Part shown: in pieces, positions 42,212 to 51,115 of the stretch
How positions within the stretch are numbered: position 1 is the stretch's first letter
Layout of the letters: the number at the start of each line of letters is the position of its first letter
NCBI GenBank assembly: GCA_036271555.1
Contig: DATBAK010000010.1
Location: 62,001-126,000, forward strand
Source: Acidimicrobiia bacterium
Lineage (GTDB): Bacteria > Actinomycetota > Acidimicrobiia > IMCC26256 > PALSA-610
Reading direction: 5' to 3'
DNA length: 64,000 nt
Translations under genes and position numbers: made by a program
The notes under the pieces: generated by a model
Databases searched by the model: none
The model's input: the letters and a program-made list of their open reading frames with translations, nothing else
Told to the model about the DNA's origin: nothing

Positions 42212-42770
42212 GCGCGATCGTCGCCTGGGTCAGCTCGGCGAGTCCCTGGTTGAACGACTGCGCGGCGGCCGCATAGTCGCCGGCCGCGCACGACTGCGTT
42301 CCCTGGGTCAAGACGGTCAGCGCCGATTGCACGTGCGTCCGGATGTCGGCGCCGATTCCGGCCGTCACCCGGCCCTGTGCTGCCTCGGCGTCGGTCCGGA
42401 GCTTCCGACACTCCGCGGCCAGCGCGTCGAACTTGCCGGCGCTCCCGTCGGTGGCGATCGGCTCCAGGTCGTCGGCCAGCTGCGAGAGGCCGGATCGCAG
42501 GTCGACGACGCCCGGCGTTTCGCTGACGATCGAGCCCGTGCCCTGCCTCGACGCGAGGGAGCGGTTGCCGTTGTGGACCAGGTTGATCGTGACGAGGACG
42601 CCCACGACCAGCACGACCAGCACGGCCAGCGCCTTGATCGGCACCCGGACGACCTTGACGTCGACGAGGGGCGGCGGCGACGGCAACGGCGGTGGAAACG
42701 CGGCTGCCAGCGGCGGCGCCGGCGGCGCTCCGGGAACCGGAGTGTCGCTGTGCCAGCCGGCCCCACCCAT
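42201..42770 (-). CDS. Pro-rich membrane protein with extracellular helical domain, unknown function
   Basis: A 189-residue protein. The N-terminal 40 residues are Pro/Ala-rich (PGAPPAPPLAAAFPPPLPSP). A single membrane helix (KALAVLVVLVVGVLVTINLV) follows, then about 120 exported residues, helical and polar (GLSQLADDLEPIATDGSAGK, LAAECRKLRTDAEAA, AAQSFNQGLAELTQATIAL) with two Cys. It resembles small actinobacterial surface proteins but no family is recognised. Its last 11 bases overlap the end of the F420 enzyme gene on the other strand. Confidence 0.6.
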   Translation of the reverse strand: MGGAGWHSDTPVPGAPPAPPLAAAFPPPLPSPPPLVDVKVVRVPIKALAVLVVLVVGVLVTINLVHNGNRSLASRQGTGSIVSETPGVVDLRSGLSQLADDLEPIATDGSAGKFDALAAECRKLRTDAEAAQGRVTAGIGADIRTHVQSALTVLTQGTQSCAAGDYAAAAQSFNQGLAELTQATIALNG

Positions 42771-42838
42771 GTGCTCCAACCTCTGCCGCCCGACCCCACC
42801 GGGAGCGTCGAGATTACGACTCTTCGTGGTGCAGCACC

Positions 42839-43657
42839 TCAAGGTCCGGCAAAGACCGGCGGCGCGGCGGCCGCGAGGAAATCGAGGATCTCGGGGAGCG
42901 CACCGGGGTCCTGCGCGAAGAAGGCGTGACCGCCCTCGTAGACGCGCAGCTCCGCGTTCGGCACCCGTTGTGCGATCGCCTCCCCGTTTGCGACCGGCGC
43001 GATGCCGTCGTAGCGACCGCTCGCGACGAGCGTCGGACACGTGATCGCGCCGAGCCGGTCGAGAACGTCGTGGCCGGCGCGCGCCCGCAGCTGCTCGATC
43101 TCGCCGCGCGCCCGCTCGCTGCCCGCGGGCGCGGTCTCGCGGTCGGCCATCATCGCCGCGAGCCGGCGGTCGCCTTCGTGCGCGGCGAGCCATTCGGGTG
43201 TGAAGCGCGTGTCGAGCAGTTGCGGACGCAGCGCGGCGCGCGCGTCGGGCGTGAGATCGGCGAGCTCGTGCAGCGGATACGACGCGCTCGCGCCGCCCGG
43301 CGACGTGCACACGAGCGCGAGCCGCGCGACGCGATCCGGGAACGTCGCTGCGAGCTCTTGCGCCACCATTCCACCGAAGCTGATGCCGACGACCCGCACG
43401 CGCTCCCATGCGAGCGCGTCGAGCAACGCGACGGCGTCGTGCGCGTAGTCGGCCATCGAATACGGGCCCGACGGCACGTCGGTTCGCCCGAGGCCGCGCT
43501 GATCGTGCGCGGCGACGTCGAAGCGGCTGGTGAAGAGGTCGAGGAGCATCCCGCTCGTGGCGAGCGTCGCGCCGGAGCCGTTGAGGAGGAGCAGCGGCGG
43601 CCCGCTGCCGCGGCGTTCGTAGTAGACGCGCAGTCCGTCGGTATGGAGCTCGGCCAC
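42839..43657 (-). CDS. alpha/beta hydrolase
   Basis: A 272-residue hydrolase. The oxyanion region is PLLLLNGSGATLATSGM, the conserved AAHDQRGLGRTD strand follows, the nucleophile elbow is RVVGISFGGMVAQELA (Ser near residue 96), the acid is in LVASGRYDGIAPVANG and the His is in LRVYEGGHAFFAQDPGAL. All members of the triad are present. The order is that of haloperoxidase/lactonase-like hydrolases (PcaD-type). Cytoplasmic; GTG start. Substrate unknown. Confidence 0.88.
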   Translation of the reverse strand: MAELHTDGLRVYYERRGSGPPLLLLNGSGATLATSGMLLDLFTSRFDVAAHDQRGLGRTDVPSGPYSMADYAHDAVALLDALAWERVRVVGISFGGMVAQELAATFPDRVARLALVCTSPGGASASYPLHELADLTPDARAALRPQLLDTRFTPEWLAAHEGDRRLAAMMADRETAPAGSERARGEIEQLRARAGHDVLDRLGAITCPTLVASGRYDGIAPVANGEAIAQRVPNAELRVYEGGHAFFAQDPGALPEILDFLAAAAPPVFAGP

Positions 43658-43708
43658 GACGGCAGATTATGGGAACCCGCATCCCGAGAAGTCGGGGCCG
43701 CGGTTGGG

Positions 43709-43714
43709 TAGCGT
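43709..43714 (+). promoter_or_regulatory. candidate -10 of a leaderless promoter
   Basis: TAGCGT ends six bases before the ATG at 43721; no Shine-Dalgarno is present. It is the same box sequence as at 41350. Confidence 0.35.
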
Positions 43715-43720
43715 CCCGGC

Positions 43721-45709
43721 ATGCTCGGCTTCCGACCTGAAGACGTCGCGCTGCTGGCCACCGCGTCCGATCCCCGGCTCGCCCCGGACGGCGCCCGCGT
43801 CGCGTACACCATCACCACCGTCGACCTGGAGCACAACCGCTACGCCTCCCGCGTCGAGGTCTCCTCGTGCGACGGGTCGGGCGATCCCGTCGTGCTCTCC
43901 GGGGCCGGCGCGAGCGCGGGGCTCGCGCGCTGGTCGCCGGACGGGCGGCGCATCGCGTTCACGAGTCACCCCGTCGACGACGACCAGGCGGTGTCGGAGA
44001 TCCACGTCGTCGACGCGAGCGGCGGCGAACCGGTCGTCGTGTGCGCGTGCCCGTCGTCGCCGACGGAGATCGAGTGGTGTCCGGACGGCTCGTCCCTCGG
44101 GTTCGTCGCGCGCGACCCCGACCGCGAGCGCTACGGCGCGCCGGGCGAGGAGCGCAAAGAGAAGGACATGTCGCCGCGCCGCATCGAGCGGCTCTTCACG
44201 CGTCTCGACAACGAGGGTTGGATAACCGACCGTCCATCGCGCGTGTTCGTCGTCGACGCGGCTGCGTCCTCGCAGCCGCGCGTCGTCACCGACGGCCCGT
44301 TCGAGGCGGGTGGGCTCGCGTGGTCGCCCGACGGCCGTCGCCTCGCGTTCGCGTCGGCGCGCCACGACACGTGGGACATCGACTGGGCCCTCGACCTCTT
44401 CGTCGCCGACCTTGCGGGCGGCGCTCCGCAGCGGGTCACGACGACGGGACCCGTCTACGCGTTGCCGGCGTGGTCGCCCGACGGCGCTCGCCTTGCGTGC
44501 ACCCGCATGCCGCCCGAGCTCGACGGACCGTGGAACGGGCAGGTCGCGGTCCTCGACCTCGACGGCTCCAACGAAGCCGTGCTCACCGAGGCGATCGACC
44601 GCAACTGCTCGCCGTATCCCGCGTCACGCGGTCCGCAGTGGCGCGACGACGAGATCCTGTTCATGGTCGAGACCGGAGGCTGCGCGCACCTCTGGCGCGC
44701 GGCGGCGACGCGCGCCGGCGCGTGCGAGCCGATCGTCACGGGCGAGCGCATGCTGTCGGGCTTCGACGCCGCCGGTGACACGATCGCGTTCGTCGCGGGC
44801 GCGCCGGGCTCGCTTCCCGACGTGTTCGTCGTCGCGAATGGTCGGGAGACGCAGATCACCGACGTGACCGCCGCGCTCCGCGATGCGGGCCGCACGATCG
44901 CCGAGCCGACCGCCTTCACGGCCTCGCCCGCGGAAGGCGTCGACGTCGACTGCTGGATCATCGAGCCCGAGCACGATCCCGACGAGCGCGTGCCGCTGCT
45001 CCTCAACATCCACGGCGGTCCGTTCTCGCACTACGGCAGTCGTTGCTTCGACGAGTTCCAGCTCGAGGTCGGCGCGGGGTTCGGCGTCCTGTACTGCAAC
45101 CCGCGCGGCTCGGCGAGCTACTCGCAGGATTGGGGTCGCGCGATCCGCTGGCCCGAGTGCGAGACCGACCCCGGTTCGGGCTGGGGCGGCGTCGACTACG
45201 ACGACGTCATGGCGTGCGTCGACGAGGCGCTGAAGCGCAACGACTGGATCGACCCCGACCGCATCGGTGTGCTGGGCGGAAGCTACGGCGGCTACATGAC
45301 GTCGTGGATCATCGGGCACTCCGACCGTTTCGCGGCCGCGATCTCCGAGCGCTCGGTGAACAACCTGCTCACGCTCGATCACGGCTCCGACATCGCGGGC
45401 TCGTTCGTGAGCTACGTCGGCGTGCGCCACATCGACGATCCCGAGCCCTACCTGCGCCAGTCACCGATCAAGTTCGTGCGGGCCATGAACACGCCGCTGC
45501 TCATCCTGCACTCCGAAGACGATCTCCGCTGTCCGGTGAACCAGGCCGAGGAGCTGTTCGTCGCGCTGCGGCTCCTCGGGCGCACACCGGAGTTCGTGCG
45601 CTTCCCGGGTGAAGGCCACGAGCTGTCGCGTTCTGGTGCGCCGCGCCATCGCGTGCAGCGCGCCGACATCGTCATCGACTTCTTCCGCCGCCACCTCGGG
45701 ACGCGTTGA
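43721..45709 (+). CDS. S9-family prolyl oligopeptidase/acylaminoacyl-peptidase
   Basis: A 662-residue serine peptidase. The N-terminal beta-propeller (about 1-380) shows repeated blades such as RWSPDGRRIAFTSHP, AWSPDGRRLAFASARH and AWSPDGARLACTRMP. The catalytic alpha/beta hydrolase domain has LLLNIHGGPFSHYG, the nucleophile motif GVLGGSYGGYMTSWI (Ser near residue 526), Asp in LLILHSEDDLRCPV and His in FPGEGHELSRSG. It should release short acyl-peptides or dipeptides. No signal peptide is visible, so it is cytoplasmic. A TAGCGT box ends six bases before its ATG, suggesting leaderless transcription. Confidence 0.93.
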   Translation: MLGFRPEDVALLATASDPRLAPDGARVAYTITTVDLEHNRYASRVEVSSCDGSGDPVVLSGAGASAGLARWSPDGRRIAFTSHPVDDDQAVSEIHVVDASGGEPVVVCACPSSPTEIEWCPDGSSLGFVARDPDRERYGAPGEERKEKDMSPRRIERLFTRLDNEGWITDRPSRVFVVDAAASSQPRVVTDGPFEAGGLAWSPDGRRLAFASARHDTWDIDWALDLFVADLAGGAPQRVTTTGPVYALPAWSPDGARLACTRMPPELDGPWNGQVAVLDLDGSNEAVLTEAIDRNCSPYPASRGPQWRDDEILFMVETGGCAHLWRAAATRAGACEPIVTGERMLSGFDAAGDTIAFVAGAPGSLPDVFVVANGRETQITDVTAALRDAGRTIAEPTAFTASPAEGVDVDCWIIEPEHDPDERVPLLLNIHGGPFSHYGSRCFDEFQLEVGAGFGVLYCNPRGSASYSQDWGRAIRWPECETDPGSGWGGVDYDDVMACVDEALKRNDWIDPDRIGVLGGSYGGYMTSWIIGHSDRFAAAISERSVNNLLTLDHGSDIAGSFVSYVGVRHIDDPEPYLRQSPIKFVRAMNTPLLILHSEDDLRCPVNQAEELFVALRLLGRTPEFVRFPGEGHELSRSGAPRHRVQRADIVIDFFRRHLGTR

Positions 45710-45746
45710 CCGGTTCCAGCCGCCGGTCCGAGCGATCGAACGCGCT

Positions 45747-46736
45747 TCAGGGACCCGTCGAATCGGGCAAGACCTCGCCCAGCAGCGCGGGGAACACCCG
45801 GCCGACCTTCGCGAGCAGGTAGTCGCCGTAGGTGCCCGACCATTCGTGCACGCTGGCGCCGTCCCAGCGGCCGGTCGCGTCCGACGTCGGGTCGGTCATG
45901 CCCGGGATCGGCAATACATCGGCGTCCCACGCGGGGTCGAGGAACAGCGGGAACGAGATGCGGTCGGCGCCGGTGGTGTTACGCACGCGGTGCGGCGTCG
46001 ACCTGTAGCGCCCGCCGGTCATGCGCTCGAGCATGTCGCCGAGGTTGACGACGAAGCCGTTCGGCACCGGCGGCGCCGCGATCCAACCGTCGGGACCGTG
46101 CACCTCGAGACCCCCCGACGCATCCTGCCCGAGGATCGTGATGAGCCCGTAGTCGGTGTGCTCGCCGACGCTCCACTGGTTCGGCGTCGCACCCGCGGGA
46201 AGGGGCGGGTAGTGGAAGATGCGGAACAGGACGACGGGGTCGGTCGTGAGGTGGCGCGCGAACCACTGCTCGTCGAGTCCCAACGCGCGCGCCATCAACT
46301 CGAGCAGCGCGTGACCGAGGCGCGTCACCGCATCGACGTACTCCAAGACGGCGGCACGCAACTCGGGCGGTCGGCGCGGGAAGAGATTCGAGCCGTGGAG
46401 CGGCCGGCCCGCACGGACGCGCGGGTCGTCGGGACCGAGCTCCTCGCCGAAGTAGAAGCCCTCCTTCATGTCGGGCACGCCCGCCGTGAGCTCGCCGCCG
46501 ACGGGAAACCAGCCGCGCCAGGCGCGCCCGCCGTGCGGCATCGCGACTTCGCGCTTCTCGTCGTCGGACAACGCGAAGAACTCACGCGCGCGGGACTCGA
46601 CACGCGCCGTCAGCGACGCGGACACGTCGTGACCGACGACGACGAAGAAGCCCGACGCGCGGCAGGCGTCGTCGATCTCGTGCGCGATCGCGTCACGATC
46701 CGCCGCCGAGACGTCGACGATCGGCAGCGACTCCAA
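45747..46736 (-). CDS. isopenicillin N synthase-family Fe(II)/2OG oxygenase
   Basis: A 329-residue oxygenase. The N-terminal region SLPIVDVSAADRDAIAHEID and ASGFFVVVGHDVSASLTARV is typical of the IPNS/DIOX_N group. The metal-binding site is QWSVGEHTDYGLITILGQD (HxD) with the distal His in YRSTPHRVRNTTGADRISF, followed by the RxS cosubstrate motif. The start is uncertain: the best is TTG 46736, right after the stop of the decarboxylase gene, giving a five-base gap. This pairs it with a PLP decarboxylase, suggesting a small biosynthetic or degradative route. Natural-product, amino-acid or hormone-like substrates are possible. Confidence 0.82.
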   Translation of the reverse strand: MESLPIVDVSAADRDAIAHEIDDACRASGFFVVVGHDVSASLTARVESRAREFFALSDDEKREVAMPHGGRAWRGWFPVGGELTAGVPDMKEGFYFGEELGPDDPRVRAGRPLHGSNLFPRRPPELRAAVLEYVDAVTRLGHALLELMARALGLDEQWFARHLTTDPVVLFRIFHYPPLPAGATPNQWSVGEHTDYGLITILGQDASGGLEVHGPDGWIAAPPVPNGFVVNLGDMLERMTGGRYRSTPHRVRNTTGADRISFPLFLDPAWDADVLPIPGMTDPTSDATGRWDGASVHEWSGTYGDYLLAKVGRVFPALLGEVLPDSTGP

Positions 46737-46741
46737 GCGAG

Positions 46742-48127
46742 CTACTCGGGCAAGCCCTGGTGCTTGTCCATCATGTCGGCCATGACCGCACGGATGAACT
46801 CGTCGGCCTCGGTCGACCAGCCGCCCGGGATCCCGCCGTAGATCGAGCCGCTCTTCGCGGGCTCGTCCTTGTGCTGGCGCGCGTACTCGACCGATTCGGC
46901 GAGGGCACCGGTCCATGCGTCGCGCACACCCGGCAGCGTCTGCGGACGCGTGACGCACATGTGGATCGAGTTCGGGTACTGCTGGCCGTTCATGCGCCAC
47001 CCGCGCTCGCGCAACGCGTCGTTCACCAGATAGATGTCGAACTCGTCGCTCGTGAAGGAGAAGCAGAACGTCGGCTTGCCCATGATGCGCAGCTCTGAAT
47101 GCGAGCGCACGTCGGACTGCATCGCGAACGCGGTCTCGAAGATCGCCTTCGCGTACTTCAAGTAGCCCTCGCGGCCGAGCGACACCATCGACGCCCAACT
47201 CGCGGCGAGCAGCCCGCTCGAACGCGAGCCGTCGATGCCGGGGGAGCAGTACTTGCCGCCGCTCCAGCTCGTCTGGAAGAAGTACTGACCGTCGCGCAGC
47301 GCCATGTCGCGGAACAGCAGCAGCGAGGTGCCCTTGAGGCTGTAGCCGTACTTGTGCGTGTCGGCCGAGATCGTGGTGACCCCGGGAACGCGGAAGTCGA
47401 ACGGCGGGATGTCGTAACCGAGCTGCTCACCCCACGGGAGGATGAACCCGCCGAGGCAGCCGTCGACGTGCAGTCCGACACCGCGTTCGAGCGCGAGCGC
47501 GCCGAGCTCCGCGATCGGATCGATCGTGCCGTAGCCGTAGTTGCCCGCAGATCCGATGATCGCGACCGTGTTCGCGTCGATCGCCGTGCGCACCGCGTCG
47601 ACGTCGACCTGCGTGGTCGCGAGATCGATCGGCACGACGCGCAGCTCGACGCCGAGGAGGTGACACGCCTTGTCGAACGCGGGGTGCGCGGTCTCCGGCT
47701 TCACGACGTTCGGCTGGGTGATGCCGCGGCGCGCGCCCTGCTCGCGGTAGGAGAGCATCGCGTGGAGGATGCTGCCGCTCCCGCCGCTCGTGACGAGACC
47801 GGCCGGCTGCGTGTCGGTGACCGTGTCGGAGTGCATGAGCTCGAGGCCCATCGCGATGATCTCGCCCTCGAAGCGCGTGGAGCTCGGGCACACGTCGCGC
47901 TGCAGCGCGTTCATGTGGCCGTAGTAGCCGAACGCCTCGTTCAGGAACTCGTAGTGCTCGTGCGAACCGCAGTACATCGAGCCCGAGACCTTGCCGTTCT
48001 CCCACGACGCGTCCTCGCGCTGCGACATGTCGCGCAGCTCGCGCAGGATCTCGTCGCGCGGTCGACCCTTTTCGGGAAGGCTGCGCAGGACCGGGAACTC
48101 GTCTGCGTACGGGTAGAAGCTGCTCAT
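46742..48127 (-). CDS. PLP-dependent decarboxylase/lyase, sphingosine-1-phosphate-lyase-like
   Basis: A 461-residue fold-type I PLP enzyme. The opening GKVSGSMYCGSHEHYEF and MNALQRDVCPSSTRFEGEI is much like bacterial S1P lyases and group II decarboxylases. The cofactor loops are VTSGGSGSILHAMLSYRE and ETAHPAFDKACHLLGV; the Schiff-base Lys is in TTISADTHKYGYSLKG. The C-terminus ends with GIPGGWSTEADEFIRAVM. ATG 48127 has GAGG eight bases upstream; GTG 48148 is possible. It is divergent from the FGGY kinase gene with a 25-base gap, and followed by the IPNS-like oxygenase. Confidence 0.82.
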   Translation of the reverse strand: MSSFYPYADEFPVLRSLPEKGRPRDEILRELRDMSQREDASWENGKVSGSMYCGSHEHYEFLNEAFGYYGHMNALQRDVCPSSTRFEGEIIAMGLELMHSDTVTDTQPAGLVTSGGSGSILHAMLSYREQGARRGITQPNVVKPETAHPAFDKACHLLGVELRVVPIDLATTQVDVDAVRTAIDANTVAIIGSAGNYGYGTIDPIAELGALALERGVGLHVDGCLGGFILPWGEQLGYDIPPFDFRVPGVTTISADTHKYGYSLKGTSLLLFRDMALRDGQYFFQTSWSGGKYCSPGIDGSRSSGLLAASWASMVSLGREGYLKYAKAIFETAFAMQSDVRSHSELRIMGKPTFCFSFTSDEFDIYLVNDALRERGWRMNGQQYPNSIHMCVTRPQTLPGVRDAWTGALAESVEYARQHKDEPAKSGSIYGGIPGGWSTEADEFIRAVMADMMDKHQGLPE

Positions 48128-48139
48128 CGACGCCTCGGA

Positions 48140-48145
48140 TAGGGT
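48140..48145 (+). promoter_or_regulatory. candidate -10 of a leaderless promoter
   Basis: TAGGGT ends seven bases before GTG 48153 with no ribosome site, in the short divergent gap between the decarboxylase and kinase genes. Confidence 0.3.
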
Positions 48146-48152
48146 CACGAAC

Positions 48153-49694
48153 GTGCGGTCGGTTGCACCTTACGTCCTGGCTATCGACCTGGGAACCACG
48201 GGCGTGAAGGTCGCCGCGGTCGCTCGCGACGGGCTCGTGCGGGGCGCCGCGAGCGAGTCGTTCACGACGGCGTTCACCGCCGACGGCGGTGCCGAGCAGG
48301 ACGCCGAGCAGTGGTGGCAGGCAATCGGTCGCTGCGCACGACTCGCGGTGCACGACAGCGGTGATCCCGACGGCGCGGTCGCGGTCGCGGTGACCGCGCA
48401 GTACATGTCGGTCGTCGCGATCGACGCGCAGGGCGTTCCGCTCGCGCCCGTCGTGATGTGGATGGACACGCGCGGCGAAGCGCATCATCCGCTGCGCGAC
48501 GACGGCGACGCCTTCATGCTGTGGCTCGACCGGCACGGTCTGCCGCCACTGCCGAACGACGACCTCGCGCACGCGGCGGTGCTGCGCTCGACGCATCCGG
48601 AGATCGAGGCGCGCGTGGCCGCGATCGTGGAGCCCGTCGACGCTCTCGTCGCGCGCTTGTCCGGCCGCATTGTCGCGACCGCGACGACCGCGTTCCCGCT
48701 CATGTGCACCGACAACCGCGAGTGGTCGCGCGTCGCGTACGACCCGGAGCTCGTCGCGCGCGCGGGCGTCGATCCCGCACAGCTGCCGCCGATCGTTGCG
48801 AGCGACGAGCCGATCGGGCCGCTCACCTCTGAAGCAGCCGCGCACCTCGGCCTTCCGTCGAGGGTGCTCGTGATGCCGGGAACGGTCGACTCCATCACGT
48901 CGGCGGTCGGCGGCGGTGCGCTCGATCCGTCGCGCGTCGCGCTGGTGATCGGCACGACGTCGGTGATGGCGACGCACGTCGGTGCGAAGGCCGCCGACCT
49001 CGCGCACGGCATCTCGAGCATGCCGAGCCCGCTGTCGGAGCGTTACTTCGTGATGGCCGAGAACGGTGTCGGCGGCCGCGCGCTCGACACGTGGCTACAT
49101 CAGGTCGTGTTCGCCGACGACGAGCTCGCGTCCGGCGCGCCGCCCGCCGACGGGTTCGCGCGCGCAGAAGCGGCGGCCGCGCGCGTCGCGCCCGGCAGCG
49201 GCGGCGTCATCTACTTCCCGTGGCTCACCGGGTCGATCGCGCCCGCGCCCGACGACGACGTACGCGGTGGCTTCGCGGGTCTCGGGCTCTCGACGTCGCG
49301 CGCGGAGATGACGCGCGCGGTCTACGAGGGCGTCGCGCTGAACGCGGCGTGGTTGCTCGAGCCGTTCGCCGCGTTCACGGGTGTCGACTACGACGTGATG
49401 ACGTTCGGCGGTGGCGGCGCGCGCAGCGCGCTCTGGGGTGAGCTCCTCGCAGACGCGTGCGGCATCGCGATCGAGCGCCTCGCGGAGCCGCAGTACACGA
49501 ACGCGCGCGGCGCGGCCCGCCTCGCCTTCGGCGTGCTCGGTGAGATCGACCCGGACTCTGGTCCGCCTCCGCCGGTCGCGCAGGTCCACCACCCCGATCC
49601 CGAGCGCCACGAGCTGTACCGCGCCCTGCGCGACCGCTTCGCCGCCTTCCACACCGCCGCGAGCGGTTGGTACCGGGCCGCCCGCCGCGGTTAG
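48153..49694 (+). CDS. FGGY-family carbohydrate kinase (xylulokinase-like)
   Basis: A 513-residue two-lobe sugar kinase. The N-terminal phosphate loop is VLAIDLGTTGVKVAAVARDG. The sugar-binding segment is VTAQYMSVVAID and VMWMDTRGEAHHPL. The second-lobe motifs are MPGTVDSITSAVGGGALDPS, ALVIGTTSVMATHV, and the FGGY signature region YDVMTFGGGGARSALWGELL. The order and length fit xylulokinases, but erythritol, glycerol or other polyol kinases share it. The GTG start appears leaderless. The stop codon TAG is also the left edge of a palindromic hairpin. Confidence 0.88.
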   Translation: MRSVAPYVLAIDLGTTGVKVAAVARDGLVRGAASESFTTAFTADGGAEQDAEQWWQAIGRCARLAVHDSGDPDGAVAVAVTAQYMSVVAIDAQGVPLAPVVMWMDTRGEAHHPLRDDGDAFMLWLDRHGLPPLPNDDLAHAAVLRSTHPEIEARVAAIVEPVDALVARLSGRIVATATTAFPLMCTDNREWSRVAYDPELVARAGVDPAQLPPIVASDEPIGPLTSEAAAHLGLPSRVLVMPGTVDSITSAVGGGALDPSRVALVIGTTSVMATHVGAKAADLAHGISSMPSPLSERYFVMAENGVGGRALDTWLHQVVFADDELASGAPPADGFARAEAAAARVAPGSGGVIYFPWLTGSIAPAPDDDVRGGFAGLGLSTSRAEMTRAVYEGVALNAAWLLEPFAAFTGVDYDVMTFGGGGARSALWGELLADACGIAIERLAEPQYTNARGAARLAFGVLGEIDPDSGPPPPVAQVHHPDPERHELYRALRDRFAAFHTAASGWYRAARRG

Positions 49695-49737
49695 TGGTAC
49701 TGCGTTGCCGGCGTATCGCCGGGCAACGCAGTACCAC
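49692..49737. terminator. palindromic hairpin, copy 2 (terminator of the FGGY kinase gene)
   Basis: Arms of about 19 bases (TAGTGGTACTGCGTTGCCGGC and its near complement, with one bulged base) enclose a GTATC loop. The left arm begins with the kinase stop codon. It is the second copy of the hairpin found at 29742-29789. Confidence 0.7.
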
Positions 49738-49807
49738 CGAGAGGCCATGGTGAACGATCGGAGCGCCCTGGACGTGTCATGAGCATCGGCCATGGGGGAG
49801 GTCTCCG

Positions 49808-51082
49808 ATGCGGTCACGACGGCTCGTCCCGGCACTCGTTCTCGGACTCGCGCTCGCGCTCGCACTGGGCGCCTGTGGCAGCACCGTCGACGGCGCGGCG
49901 CCCACGCGAACGACGGCCACCGCGGCGCCGCCAACGCACCGGCTCGCCGATCCCGCGGTGGTCGTGGCGACCAGCGACGGCATGGTCTCGGTCCGCACCG
50001 CGACCGGCCAGGTCGGCTTTCGCGCGCCGAACGGCATCGTGTCGCCCGATCGCTCGACGATCGTGCAGGCCGAGGCGATGACGACCGGCACGCGCGTCGT
50101 GGCGTCTGACGCCGCGACCGGCACCGTGCGCTGGAGTCACGACGTGCCCGGCAACCGTCGGGTGCGGGTGGCGTCGCCCGGCGGGCGCTTCGTGGCCCTC
50201 GTCGACGGCAACCTGAGCTACGCAGCGTCGCCGCGCGCGACCACGACGGTCGACGTCGCGACTGCGACCGGCGCGCACCGCTACCGCTTCGCCGGCAACT
50301 TCGATCCCGAGGCGTTCAGCACCGATGGTCACACGCTGTTCGTCCTCGACTTCCTGCCCGCGATGAAACCGACGCGCTATTCCGTCCGCGAGGTCGATCT
50401 CGCGTCGGGTGCAATCCGCGCGGTGCCCGACCGCGACGGCAGCATCCGCGCGCCGATGCCCGGCTACGCGCTGGCACAGACGATGAGTCCCGACGGCACG
50501 CAGCTCTACACGTTCTACGCGTCGAGCGAGCCGATCTCGGGCGACGACGGCGACCAGTACCACGCGTGGATCCACGTGCTCAACCTGCAACACAAGTGGG
50601 CGCACTGCCTCGAGCTCGACGAGGACATCGGCATCCAGGGCGGCGCGAACGCCGCGCTGGCAGTGAGTGCGGACTCGAAGCGCCTCTACGTGAGCGACCG
50701 GTTGACGGGCGCGTTCGTGAGCATCGACACCGCTTCACTGCGCGCGACGCGCACCCGTTTCGTTCGCGATCTCGAGACCAGCACGGGTGCGGTGCTCGCC
50801 GCCACCGGCGACGCGCTCTACGCGAACGCGGGTCCGCACGGCGTCGTTCGCCTCGACGCGCGCACGCTCGAACCCGACTCCGGAACGTTCGAGTCGTCTC
50901 GCGCGGTCCTCGCGCTGCAGGTCGACCGTTCGGGGCAGGCGCTCTACGTGCTCGCGACCGACGGCCTCTTCGTCGTCGACCCGCGCGGGCGCGTCCTCGA
51001 ACGATGGGCGGCGCCCGGGAGCGCGACGAGCATCGCCCCGTCGCCCATGCCGGGCCGTGGCACCTATTTCTGCGCGTGCTGA
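49808..51082 (+). CDS. beta-propeller lipoprotein (YncE-like)
   Basis: A 424-residue lipoprotein. The signal is VPALVLGLALALALGACG with the lipobox Cys near residue 24 and a Thr/Ala/Pro linker. The body consists of propeller-like repeats: VVVATSDGMVSVRTATGQVG, GTRVVASDAATGTVRWSHDV, HTLFVLDFL, GTQLYTFYA, KRLYVSDRLTGAFVSIDT and QALYVLATDGLFVVDPRGRV. It probably binds a ligand or partner outside the cell. ATG with GGGGGAGG upstream. The following ECF sigma and anti-sigma genes are close behind (33 bases), so it could be an accessory of that signalling unit. Confidence 0.75.
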   Translation: MRSRRLVPALVLGLALALALGACGSTVDGAAPTRTTATAAPPTHRLADPAVVVATSDGMVSVRTATGQVGFRAPNGIVSPDRSTIVQAEAMTTGTRVVASDAATGTVRWSHDVPGNRRVRVASPGGRFVALVDGNLSYAASPRATTTVDVATATGAHRYRFAGNFDPEAFSTDGHTLFVLDFLPAMKPTRYSVREVDLASGAIRAVPDRDGSIRAPMPGYALAQTMSPDGTQLYTFYASSEPISGDDGDQYHAWIHVLNLQHKWAHCLELDEDIGIQGGANAALAVSADSKRLYVSDRLTGAFVSIDTASLRATRTRFVRDLETSTGAVLAATGDALYANAGPHGVVRLDARTLEPDSGTFESSRAVLALQVDRSGQALYVLATDGLFVVDPRGRVLERWAAPGSATSIAPSPMPGRGTYFCAC

Positions 51083-51115
51083 GCCCGCCCCGACCTCTGG
51101 CCCGCCGACCGCTTC

